Shown here: piece after piece, positions 34,384-44,747 of the stretch | How the letters are laid out: each line of letters opens with the position of its first letter | Numbering within the stretch: the stretch's first letter is position 1 | Origin: Akanthomyces muscarius | Taxonomy: Eukaryota; Ascomycota; Sordariomycetes; Hypocreales; Cordycipitaceae | DNA: 64,000 nucleotides | Direction of reading: 5' to 3' | Assembly (NCBI RefSeq): GCF_028009165.1 | Contig: NC_079243.1 | Coordinates: 2,542,001 to 2,606,000, forward strand | Made by a program: the position numbers and the translations under genes | Notes under the pieces: generated by a model | Database searches by the model: none | The model's input: the letters and a program-made list of their open reading frames with translations, nothing else | What the model was told of the DNA's origin: nothing

Positions 34384-35695
34384 TTATACGTTCGACTTTC
34401 TCATCCGCCGCCTGTCAAGTTCCTCTTCGAGCGACGCTTCGCTGAAGCCTGCTGTCTCAATGGCACGCAGCTCGTAGCAGCTGGCCTTGGACTCGGCCCG
34501 TGTTGACTTGCCGATGGAACTCGCATCCGTCGTCTCTCCAAGCTTGCCCTCCCCGTCAGACTCGTCGTGCAGTCTGTAAAATGGACTGCGGTCGGGGTTG
34601 TTGTCCGAATGATCATGCTGCGTCGTCATGACAGAAAGATGCGGCTTCCTGCTGCTGATGTTCGAAATCGTTGCGATTGTAGTGTCGGGAGGCGGAGAGG
34701 GTGTCGAGCGTGCAAAGCGAATGTTGATGCCCATCTTCTGAGCCGCGGCATTGAAAACAGGCCGCAGTGTGGGTAGACAGGCTGAGATGATGCCGGCGCA
34801 CATTTCCACGTCAGACCAAACACATAGCGGGGCTAGCGTATAAGGAATATCGTTTTTGTCGTAGTTGAAAAGTACCCATGTTCGATATGAAGATGTAAAA
34901 ACGGCGCTGCAAGACTGTCAGTGAACTGGGTTGACGATGACGTCGGGCAGCACGTACAAGAATCCAAGGCCAAACACCACCGTCAGGCCAATCTTTTCGC
35001 TCTTTTTCAAATGAAGTCTCCAGATTTGAGGAATGGGTAGGAGTAGGATCACAATGTCGCTGAAGATGGTGCTGCCGGCATTGGCGAACCAGACGCCGAC
35101 CTCGTTCACACATTTGCCTTCCAACTCGGGAATCCAAAGCTTCTCAATCGGCTTGCAGACAAAGGTAAAGAGGAAAGAGATGGTTATGGCCCAGCAGACG
35201 ACAAAAGTACCGACACCGATGACTTGTTTTTTGAAGCCAGGAAGGCGAAAAATTCGGTAATACATCATCAGCAGGCTGAGCTTGGTCCAACAGAGATTCC
35301 AGATGTAGATGATTTCAGTGATGAGAAGCCATTTGGAAATGTTGTGAACCGCATGCGGGGAGAGGCTGTCCACATGGTAGCCGATGCCCTCGATATACAT
35401 GGCAAACCCTATCCCGAGAACTACCCAATTCCACACCTGACTGGTTAGCAGATGGGCTCGGGCTGCAAGACGTGTCCTGGCTGCCAAGTATTGCACTTAC
35501 CATGGAGAACATGATTAAATAGTCGTCCCACCAGAGTTGTTGCTTTCTGATCCGTCGACTAAGCAGGCGAAGAAAGACGCATATCACGGCCAGAGTTGTC
35601 ACCCATGATGTGGACAGAATAATCCACACTCTCAAAGCAGCCGGCTCGTAGTGCGGTACACCAGGCACTTTGTATCCCGAAAGATTGGCTACCAT
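34384..35695 (-). CDS. Pth11-like rhodopsin-fold seven-helix membrane receptor
   Basis: Three exons (35695-35501, 35436-34954, 34914-34384) encode 402 aa. The N-terminus lacks a CFEM domain. Seven hydrophobic stretches follow: WIILSTSWVTTLAVICVFL, WNWVVLGIGFAMYIEG, WLLITEIIYIWNLCW, VIGVGTFVVCWAITISF, WFANAGSTIFSDIVILLLP, IGLTVVFGLGFLYSC and a last one near GIISACLPTL. RLLSRR, LWWDDYL, KLSLLMMYYRIF and SDIVILLLPIPQIW are diagnostic of the fungal rhodopsin domain family. The cytoplasmic tail of about 110 aa is charged and Ser-rich. Members often sense host or nutrient surfaces, but the ligand is unknown. The start ATG 35695 is the one nearest the first helix; an upstream in-frame ATG exists at 35803. 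Confidence 0.85.
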
Positions 35696-38600
35696 GGTGA
35701 CGACTGACGAGGCCAATCCTCTGAAGAAATACTGTCTGGTAAATACAATTAAAAGAAAAATTAAAAATAAGAGATGTTGAGGAGACAAGTGTGTACCGAT
35801 CAAGGATCAATTTTCCAACGGTCATGCATCTCACAAGGCCAAACAGGAAAACGAACAAGAGGAAAGGCCAAGCACGGCAGACCCTATCTTTTTGAATATT
35901 GGGCATATAACTAATAAATGATCTCCGCTATAGTTATGGGACAGAGGCACGAACAACAGACAGACCAAAGCGCGGTAGCACCAGAGAACTAGGGCCGGCG
36001 CAGTTGACAAGGATAGTAAAGAGGGACGCCAGGCTCGAGGCAGGGCCTTGGTGGCGCCGCCATCTCGGCGGTCTCGATGGATTCGGCGGTTTGTTGGCAG
36101 CAAATGCAACACGGCCCCCGGTCATGCCAGTGCAGGGGCAGTCAAGTGTCGCACTAGCAAAAGGCGGCGGCGGGCCAGATACAGCTCACATGCTTTTGGG
36201 CTGCAGCGGCTCCAGCAGCTTGGTTGCTTGGCCCACACAGCCCGGCCGGGGTGGGAAGCTGCTTGTCGGGGCGACCCGGCCGATGAATCTGCTCCTCCTG
36301 GTTGTATGCACGTGAGGGGTATATCTGGATTGGATGTTGTCCAGAAGGGTCTTCAGTTCAGCGAGGATGTAGACTGAAGATGCTGGTGATGTAAGCTTCG
36401 CAGTCACTGCGGAAAAGAAGAGCGTTTTCCGACTGGCAGCTGGCAGGCGTCAAGCACAAACGGCGCCAGGATCATTATTAGTTAGCCCACGGTAGTTTTG
36501 CACAAACCACAAGGAACTGCTGGTTACTGTGACAAACCAGCACTATCAAGTCTCGTTCCGGATAGCTTGCGCCGCAACTTCACGCCACGTTCACTCAAAA
36601 GTCTTGAAAGTAAATACGGTTCACGAAAAGCCTCGTCCAATGCACCCAAGGCAGTAAAGGCGTTGTGGCTGCATGCCGCTCCTGGTTTCGTTTCGTCTGC
36701 ATCTCATCGCTCTCCAGCTGTACGTACTACTGCGCGCGCTTCTGAGGCCTTTTGCAAGCCATTGCGCCATTTGCGCAGTGTAGTCGACAAATGACGGTCT
36801 GGACAAGATTTGCTGGCAAGATGCTGTGCCTCGTCGCTTTCCCACTTTGCCCAACTGCTTTCCCCCTAACCCAGACACTACTGGGTATACCTTTCGTGTC
36901 TCATCCACTTGATCAACGCGATTCGCGTACAAACTGGGCCAGCAAACTAACCAATTTTTCATGCCATGCAGGAAGCAGCACATGGAGCAAGGCTCTTGAC
37001 AGTGCTGAATTGGGTCAACCGCAGCGCCCAGTTTGACAGAACGGACGGAGCCGTTCATGCGCGCGATCTGCACAGGTTGTGTGGTGGGCAGGCCTGCAGG
37101 GCATCTGCGTTGCTAGAGTGTCCTGTGGCAGCCACCCATGGACGAGTTACAAAATCGCCCACGTCTGAGCGCAGCACCCAATCCAGAATAATAGCGCCGA
37201 GCCGAGTTTTGACAGCTGCATTTCCACAGCCTGCCTCGCACCCCGGTCGCTTGCTACCCACTGACAGCGCTGAGGTGCGCCGTCGCCGCCGCCACATTTA
37301 TCCAGCATCACCAACGCCTAGCAGACGCCATGCAAATAGTTGAAACGCTCTAGAGGTAAGTTCGACGTAGCGTATCCAGCTCGCCAGTGCGGCCAGGTCC
37401 ATTTGGGACGAAGGCAAAAGGCTCGAGCAAAGAAAATCGTGGGGCAGTGGGCTTGTCCACTTGAGCCAGATCCCGTACGACGCCGCCTGACCCCAGCGAG
37501 ACGTCGAATACTGGTACATACTGGAAGCAGAAGGACCGGGGTGAAACGGACAGTGCGGCATATCCAACTTTTCCCCGCTTCGGTCTGTCTTGACCTTGCA
37601 GAACTGTCTCAAATGAGCACAGAATATTGGCCATTGACGGAGCCTACCGACAGCCTCCTGGCTCCGCGCCCACCACAGCTGCGAAAACTCATTGCAATTA
37701 ATTAAAAGAGATCGCCGCAAGCCCGCAGTCATTTCCTTTGAGACAAACCGCCAGCTCATTTTCACATGTCGCCTCTCTCTCAGCCCATCGTAAGCCCATC
37801 CCTTCAACCGAAGACGACAGAGTCCCGGACAGTGAGCATGATCGTGTGTTTGATTCCATTGACGTGATTTTGGCTCGCAGTACGCAGTCTTGGTCATAGC
37901 TGGGCTGTGTCTGGGGAAGTGGGCGCCTCATGTTTACAGGCGGGGGATTATACAGATTAGGCATAAACTGCTGTCGCCGACGCCAGATGGCTTCAAGCTA
38001 CCGCAACACGACGCAAAGCTAGCATGCGGAGCTGTCGAAATGCTAGCAACGCCTCGACCCATGCCCCGAGGGGAGCCGAAAACGACGTCGCCAACTGTCG
38101 CTGGGCGTCTCCTGATGTCTTCGCAGCATGGCCTGACGGAGAAGCCATCACTGGTTAAAATCAACACACCAACGCAAGCCACGCCACTTTTAAACACGTT
38201 CCACGATGGTCGCAACGCATCCAACCCCGCCAAATGCCCCTGCATGTGCATGGCAGAAAGTGCGATATCTTGTGACCAGCCAAGCTTACCGACCTGCAGA
38301 TGGCGATGGATTTGCTAGTTCGCCCAGCCGGGCTGGTTGTGACACCAGGCGATCATTGCAGATGAACGCCGCCAAGCTGTCAAACCGAAGTGTGCCACAC
38401 TGGCCGCCGTTGTGACAGGCACCAGATCGGCCCGCCGGGCGGTGTGCAGGCTTCGTAAAAGCAGCCGACGCCAGCATTTCGGTGGTGCCTACTCCGAGCA
38501 CTTTCGCAGGCTCCCGAGGGCGAAGCAGCTCTTCCGACAAATACGGCGTTTGTAGTGTACATCATCAAAACCAACTACGAGAGAGCTTCGTGAGGCTTGC

Positions 38601-40018
38601 AGTAGTCAGCCTACCTAACGACTGCCACGCGAGGGCTGCGAAATGGGCCAGAACACTCTTGGATTACCACAAGAACATGTTCGAGGCTGACAAGGGGCTG
38701 AAACCAGCCTTCTCTCTGTCCTATCGGACATTCTTTTCAGACTCCTCGCTCTGCACTACCATCTTGAGCCGTTGGCTTGCTAACAGTGTCACGCTGGTGT
38801 GTGCAGCCTCAACACTGACCTGCTTGTACCATTTCGCTTTCGGTAGCCCCAACCTCCTCGTGGTAGCGTTCGCTGCATGTCATAACTTGCTAGAGAAACG
38901 TATTTCGGCGCAGAACACCGGGCTACCTAAGACCGGACTGCACATGCATGCGAACTTCGTATAACTAGCCCGAGCATCTTGCCAAGTCCAGGTGGATGAG
39001 TCTTGGGCAGCAACGAGATGGGCAAGGTCCACCCCGCAAACACTGACCTACTGAGTACTCAGTAGATTCTGGGGTGCTGAGCGATGGGCGATTAAATTAC
39101 TTTCTCAAGAGCAGGCTGAATGTGCAGATCCATCACTGGCCTGCATTGTAACCCACATGCTGTGGCCTGAATATGTCCGAACGCGGGAGAAACGCTGGGA
39201 CAAAGATGGTGGATGTCCGACACAAGCCATCACAGCTCGGCTTTTCCCTCATATTTTACCGGCTCGGCCCTTTGCGGCGCCTTTTCGTACAGGACTGCGT
39301 ATGTGTGTCCCGCGGCAAGCGACAGAAAAAGGCAGACTAACGAGCGGCGTGGCTGGCGGCGGCCTATAACGGCGAATTTCCTGGTAATAACAGACCATCC
39401 CTAGCGCTATTGTTCCACCGGAAGAGAGGTGCTGAGAGTAAATGGATCCGAAAAATCATGGCCATGTTGTATTCATCTCTTCTGAGTTGCGTAGTTGAAC
39501 AGAAAGGTAGGCGTTTTACCCAGAACATTGTGGCCGCATTTTGATGAACACCATTGGCAGCCCAGAGTATAGAAAGAAAAAGGTAAAACATCAATGGTCG
39601 TCACGAGCGCGAGAGGTTCAGGCACATCCCGCTCTTCTGCCTGCACCTGCGTTGTAATCCCATGATGCGTCTCTTGTGTGGCCTGACTTCTGTTTTCAGA
39701 TTAACAAACATGTAGCTTCGTTAAATTTCGTTCTTGAACATGTCACCGTGCAGAGTCTATTTGCCAATGAATGTTTGTATGTTTCGTCAATTCGTTAATT
39801 CCTAATACATAACATTTTGATATGTGGGCAAGACCATGCCTCCTTCCTATTCGCCCCCCGGTGTTGATGCTTTTCTTCTCACCCAAATGGCGACGCTAAA
39901 TTTCAACAGATTCTTTTTTAATGCAATCACGAGCCCTCAACACAACATTCTTAACATTCTTGATGTGTAAGCTTTTATGCACGCTTTTGTCGAGTTTGTT
40001 TTGTTGGTATTGGACATT
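35696..40018. other. 4.3-kb gene-poor interval
   Basis: The largest stretch without a convincing gene. The longest open frames (about 199 codons at 37298-37897 minus and 160 codons at 38482-38964 plus) have no recognisable domain, no good start context and no splice partners. An 18-nt perfect palindrome lies at 39048-39065. No tRNA, terminal inverted repeats or transposase motif was seen. Some of it must be the promoter of the minus-strand receptor and the 3' flank of the Tudor-SN gene. Confidence 0.5.
39048..39065. repeat. Perfect 18-nt palindrome
   Basis: CTACTGAGTACTCAGTAG equals its own reverse complement. It lies in the gene-poor interval, away from both flanking genes. It could be a dimeric regulator site or chance. 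Confidence 0.7.
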
Positions 40019-42670
40019 TTAGTCCTCAGTCAAGTCACCGTACTCCCACTGGCCTTGGCGCTCGGCTTTGGCCTGAGTTTCCGTCTTGCGGAGGTGTTGC
40101 AGGACAGGCTCGAAAGCCTTGCTGCGTTCCCACGCCTTGAGCTTCTTGGGAACCATGCCGAAGCCGGAAGCGACGATTTCGTTGTTGACCGACTCGTTGG
40201 GGCCGGGGAGGCCTCCGTCCGCCTTGGGGTCAAAAAGAGTAATGTAGCTAATATTCTCTTTGTTGTCGACGTAGTCAAAGCTGCCAACCAGACGCTTGCC
40301 CTCGGTCAGCTCAGCAATGAAAGCGACGGCCTCGTCGAAGTAGTCAGCGCCCGTGGGGAGCTGCACGAAAGCTAGCGAGGCGTCAACAGCCTGGGGCTTG
40401 AGCTTCTGAGCACCAAACTGGCTCTGGTCAAGAGGGCGGAGGTTAGACCAAGCAACCTTCTCCGAGTTACCGTAGTCGACGAAGAGAACCTCGGCGACCT
40501 TGGCAGTGCGGTCGTTGGCACGAACACGGGCACGGTACCACTGGCCGTCAAGAGAGAACTTGGCCGAGACGTAGTCACCGGTCTTGGGGGCATCAGCCAA
40601 AGCCTTGTTGTTCTTAGAGTCGAGATGGAACTTGCGAAAGTCGCTCATCAGCAGCTCAAGAGCAGCTGTGCCCTTGCCAATCTCCTGAATCTTGAGTTTG
40701 CCGTTACCATCAATGTTGGTGATGACAACATCGCGGTAATCGGTGGGGCGCTTCTCCAGAGAAACCTCAGACTCCTGGGTCTCAACGGGGGCCTCATCTT
40801 CGTTTTCCTCATCCTGGGATGGGTCCCAATCCTTCCAGAGGTTCTTGCGACCTTCCTTGGCACGTGTCTCGGCAGCAAACAGCTCGGTGGAGTTGCCGGA
40901 CTTTTGGGCCGAGTATGCGTGCACTGTAGCAAGCCCTTCCTCAACTAGGACCTTGGCAAAGTTCTCGCGCCCAATATACAGCTCGCCAATGAAGCCACCG
41001 ACCTTATCCATATCGTGAATGTTAACCTCGCAGTCGCGCTGGTTGCAACGGCGGTTGGCAAGGTCAAGAGCCTCCTTTCCAAAAGGCTCGCCACCCTCAC
41101 CATCAGCGCGAGGGGCACGAGGGCCACGGATACCACCGAGAACAAGTGTGAGCTTGACATTTTCTCGGGGAATCAGGATAGTAAAGCGGGAGCCAGCCTT
41201 GCAGAAGTCAACAATGGCAGGAACCTTCTTCTGGCGCTGAAGAGTGGCGAGCATGATCTTGGCCTTCTGGAGGTTGTCGGAAAGATCAAGGTACTGCTTG
41301 GCCTTCTGGGGCTTGCCAGACCACATGCCCTTCTTCTCCTCTTTGGCCTTTTCCTGGGCAGCCAAAAGCTCATCATAGATGGGCGAGCGGTCGGTATCGT
41401 CCTTGCGATGGCGGATAACACTGGCCCAGCCAGCTTCAACGAGCTCTAGACCAATGTTCTTGCCCTTGTCGGTAATGGTGGCAACCTCCTTGGCTTCAAA
41501 GCCCTCGGTAGCAGGCTTATTGCCGTCAACGCTAATCTTGACCTGCTTGCCAATGACTTTCTGTCTCAGGAATTCTTTGGCTTCGTCGCGGAATGGGGCC
41601 TCTGTGGCCTCGTTCGTGCGAGGACCACGAACACTGCTGAAGCTAATGCGCTTCTCGCCGCCGTTCTTAGTGCGCACGATGAGGGTGTCGGCGGCGATAA
41701 CCTTCAAGACGGCCATGTCCTGGTTTCCGCCATCAGCCTTGGCGATGTGGTGCTTGTGTAGACGAAGCTTCTTGCCCTGTGCTTCTCTCTCAGCAGCACG
41801 GAGCGGAGCCATCTTTTCGCCAAGCATGGTGGAGTGGAAGTCGTTGCAGCGGGCAAGACCCTCCTGAAGGAGGAACACAGCAATGTTGCCGCGGGGGTGT
41901 ATAACGTTGGCAACCAGCTGTCCCTGAGGACTAGCGCCGACGATTTCAACCTTGACAAGACGCTGCAGAAGTCTGGACTCAACGAAGGCTTTGGCCTCGT
42001 TACCATGCTCTTCAGCAGGCTGTGTGGCTCCAGTGGAGGTTTGCACCCTTTCGGTGGCAGGGGTGCGAACACCAGCAAGAAGGGTCATGGGTTGAACGTG
42101 CTTCTTCTCGGATAGCAGCAGACGCACAAGGAGCCTGTCACCGCTGAGAACACGTTCGACAATGCCATCGACGGTCTTGCCCTTCCACTCCTTGATGAAG
42201 TCTGGGCTGCCAAGGTCATTCTGGACCTCGATTATGCCACCAGTGCCAGCCCACAGACCCTTGGATTCAGCCTTGGCACCAGATTCGAGAGCGCGAAGAG
42301 TCTCCAGCCTATCAAGAATCTCCTCAGAGTCCTCCTTCTTGCCGGCATCCTCGCGGACCTTCAGCCAACCAGCCTTGACCAGCTCGTCGGGAAGTTCAGT
42401 GCCATCCTTGAGCTTGACAGTGCCGAATTCTCGTCCAGAGTTGGGGATTGTGTAGTGGATTGTAGCCTGGACAGCCTTGCCGACAGCGAGGTTGCGGAGG
42501 TACTCGCGAGATTGAAAGGCAAAGGGCTCGTCGCCGTCGCGGCGCAGATGAGGAGCGGTGACGTAGGCGAGAGAAATGTTTCGTTCGGCGGCGGGGTTGT
42601 TGAGGCTGGTCAAGACAAGAGTGTCGCCGCTTAAAACGCTCTTGACGTTGCCGATGAATGTCTTGGACAT
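40019..42670 (-). CDS. snd1: Tudor-SN / SND1-type multi-nuclease-domain protein
   Basis: Single-exon 883-aa protein. Four tandem staphylococcal-nuclease-like OB folds start with VKSVLSGDTLVL, VERVLSGDRLLVRLL, VLKVIAADTLIVRT and VDFCKAGSRFTILIP. A Tudor domain follows (about residues 690-760: GDYVSAKFSLDGQWYRARV and VLFVDYGNSEKV), which is inserted in a split fifth SN fold ending near the C-terminus. This is the complete SND1/p100 layout. The protein binds RNA and symmetric-dimethylarginine ligands and acts in RNA metabolism and stress granules; in fungi its role is less defined. Length is normal. A likely 5'-leader intron lies upstream (42704-42949). The gene is absent from budding yeast but general in filamentous fungi. 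Confidence 0.93.
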   Translation of the reverse strand: MSKTFIGNVKSVLSGDTLVLTSLNNPAAERNISLAYVTAPHLRRDGDEPFAFQSREYLRNLAVGKAVQATIHYTIPNSGREFGTVKLKDGTELPDELVKAGWLKVREDAGKKEDSEEILDRLETLRALESGAKAESKGLWAGTGGIIEVQNDLGSPDFIKEWKGKTVDGIVERVLSGDRLLVRLLLSEKKHVQPMTLLAGVRTPATERVQTSTGATQPAEEHGNEAKAFVESRLLQRLVKVEIVGASPQGQLVANVIHPRGNIAVFLLQEGLARCNDFHSTMLGEKMAPLRAAEREAQGKKLRLHKHHIAKADGGNQDMAVLKVIAADTLIVRTKNGGEKRISFSSVRGPRTNEATEAPFRDEAKEFLRQKVIGKQVKISVDGNKPATEGFEAKEVATITDKGKNIGLELVEAGWASVIRHRKDDTDRSPIYDELLAAQEKAKEEKKGMWSGKPQKAKQYLDLSDNLQKAKIMLATLQRQKKVPAIVDFCKAGSRFTILIPRENVKLTLVLGGIRGPRAPRADGEGGEPFGKEALDLANRRCNQRDCEVNIHDMDKVGGFIGELYIGRENFAKVLVEEGLATVHAYSAQKSGNSTELFAAETRAKEGRKNLWKDWDPSQDEENEDEAPVETQESEVSLEKRPTDYRDVVITNIDGNGKLKIQEIGKGTAALELLMSDFRKFHLDSKNNKALADAPKTGDYVSAKFSLDGQWYRARVRANDRTAKVAEVLFVDYGNSEKVAWSNLRPLDQSQFGAQKLKPQAVDASLAFVQLPTGADYFDEAVAFIAELTEGKRLVGSFDYVDNKENISYITLFDPKADGGLPGPNESVNNEIVASGFGMVPKKLKAWERSKAFEPVLQHLRKTETQAKAERQGQWEYGDLTED

Positions 42671-43631
42671 GATGAATAAACCGGTAGGGATAGACGGAGA
42701 GATCTGGAGAGGGTGGAGGTTAGTCGATTATATACACCGCATTGTTGAATTGGCGTAGATCTTGGACATTGGCTGGCGGCTGGTGGAATTGATGACCCAT
42801 TGTGTATACAAAGTATCATGAGCGGTGGGTGACAGACAGCTGTCCTTCTCCCCAAGGGTCCATGGCGCGCCATTGGCTTTACACCGCCACCAAACGTTTC
42901 GACAAGCAGCAGCCATCAACAACCCGCAAATGCAATTGGACGGACATACCTAGCGGCAGAAGATAGGAGAAGAGCAAAGAGCACAAACAACGAAGACGAA
43001 TCGAAGAAAACGACCACCTTTTGCACAAGTAGAGAGACTGTTGCAGAGAGAAGAAGCCAGTGGAAATGTTTGGGCGACAGCGGACTGTCCTGGTGGGCAG
43101 GGGAGCTTGGATGGAGTCGCCCCGCACTCTGGCCGGGTCGTGTGCCTGGCTGTGGTGAGGCAAGGTGGCCGCTCGCTACTTTGCAAGTGCACTGCAGCTC
43201 CGCGCTATTCTATACTTATTATACATATTTGCGGCACAGTAACGGGTCAAAAAGCATCTGTAGGCAGAGCTCATTTGAGCGCAATTTCTCTTCCACGAGT
43301 CAGCTTTCCTATTTGCTGTTTCGTCCTCGCAACCAACCAGGTCCTTCAGCGGGCCGTCAGACCGTGCCGGGGCTCAGGGTACCTCATCAAGGTGGGGTTA
43401 CACCATCAGCCACAGCGGCCGTACTTCTTAGTGAGGCGCAGCGGACAGATCCAAGCCACAACGCCCCAGCGATTCTGGCAGGTCTATGGATGGTGCAGGA
43501 GTGTTAGAGAGAACTTGGAACCGCCCTCAGCACAATGATACCGTCTTTTTCCTTCGTCATGGTCTCAACCGTCCCTACAAGAGCAAGCCCGACATATATT
43601 CCCTCGTCGGGTTTGTCGCATTCTCTTAAAA
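42671..43631. promoter_or_regulatory. Divergent promoter region of Tudor-SN and F-box-like genes
   Basis: About 960 nt between divergent start codons, containing the presumed leader intron of the Tudor-SN gene. No other coding segment was recognised. Confidence 0.4.
42704..42949 (-). other. Probable 5'-UTR intron of the Tudor-SN gene
   Basis: On the minus strand a strong donor GTATGT (from 42949) and a branch site GACTAAC about 12 nt before a CTCCAG acceptor (at 42704-42706) lie 34-279 nt upstream of the start codon. There is no ATG between acceptor and start. This looks like a leader intron of 246 nt. Confidence 0.5.
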
Positions 43632-43940
43632 ATGGCGTCAAGAACTCTCAGCTGCCTGCCACTGCACTTGGTGTCCCAAATACTCCGCAAGCTTGACTCC
43701 ATACAGACTCTTGGGTCTGTCATCTTGAGTCACCCAACATTCTACGCTGCTTTTAAAGATGATACTTACTCCATAACTTACGGTATATTAATGCTGCAAA
43801 TGGGGTTTCAGACAAGGACGCTCTACTACGCCATCGCTGCCCATGAAGCCTCTCTGATCAAGTATAAGGAAAGCTCAAAGCCTTGCGAGACAAGACGAGA
43901 GCTCGACTACAAGAAACTACAAAAGAGAATGATGCGATAG
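43632..43940 (+). CDS. Short F-box-like protein, possible remnant of a longer gene
   Basis: An intact 102-codon frame with an ATG in good context (AAAAATGGCG). Residues 6-40 (LSCLPLHLVSQILRKLDSI, then LGSVILSHPTFYAAFKD) resemble the start of fungal F-box or F-box-like proteins, which couple substrates to SCF ubiquitin ligases through Skp1. Family members usually continue for hundreds of residues. Here the frame ends at TAG after a charged helix (ETRRELDYKKLQKRMMR), and nothing downstream to 44.7 kb continues it convincingly. It is either a short F-box-only protein or the 5' remnant of a decayed gene. Confidence 0.5.
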   Translation: MASRTLSCLPLHLVSQILRKLDSIQTLGSVILSHPTFYAAFKDDTYSITYGILMLQMGFQTRTLYYAIAAHEASLIKYKESSKPCETRRELDYKKLQKRMMR

Positions 43941-44747
43941 ACGACTCATGGCGGCGACGGACATTGCTGTACGAGGGAGGCCGTCGCAGCCGCGTTGAGA
44001 TGAGGACCACGCACGATGAATGGGGACATGCCAGTATCTAGTTCTGGTGTCGTAGGGACAGCGGGATCCGGAAGCGACGTCAAACTTTAGACGATTTCCA
44101 GGTAAAAAACCATTCGTAAACACTACCCCTATTCTTCTGGATCTCCTGGAATTTGGAACTGGTCGGTCGTGAGATGGCGCCTGAGACTGCAGGGAGCTGC
44201 GGCCAGCCGTAGACTCCGGCAAGGATGTAGAAAATGAAAATCCATTTAAAAGGAATACTGCTTATCTCCCATAAAATAGTACGACTTTGTTGGCTAGACC
44301 AGTTTGGCGGGTCGTGGCTAACACGCATGGCCAGGGTTTAAAACAAAAGCGTATGTGGTTCGACGTGGAACGAACGCCGCCCCGCCCCTGTGATACTCCC
44401 TGGCGCCGTCTATTCTCGTCTCTACTTCCTTTAAGCGCTTTGCTGTGGATTTCAAAGAGTTAATAGCTACTCTTGGGCTTTAATACCAATGAAAGGTGGG
44501 TTTGGGCTGGCTTGTACTGTACGTTGTACCAACCAAACCCCCAACTTTCCCGTCATGCATCTGTGGGTCGAAGTCTCGGGGCACAGCGCAAACTCCTGGT
44601 ACTTGAAGCTTTTACAAATTGATACAGTCTTTTTTATTGTTCTTCTCTTTTTTCTTTTTCTTTTTTTTATGATTTCGATGTGTACTTTTTATATTACTTT
44701 GCAACGTTTGGCCGTTCATCAAACGCATTGACGCGCATTTCGCCATC
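43941..44747. other. Intergenic region, convergent
   Basis: About 800 nt between the F-box-like frame and the end of the aspartyl protease gene. A T-rich tract (about 44630-44670) probably marks 3' processing signals. No continuing exon of the F-box gene was recognised. Confidence 0.45.

Noticed and set aside
37298..37897. A 199-codon minus-strand frame in the gene-poor interval
   Set aside because: No recognisable domain, membrane or signal sequence, and irregular composition with many Trp, Cys and Arg, as expected for random open sequence.
38482..38964. A 160-codon plus-strand frame in the gene-poor interval
   Set aside because: One weakly hydrophobic stretch but no family match that I recognise and no splice or promoter support.
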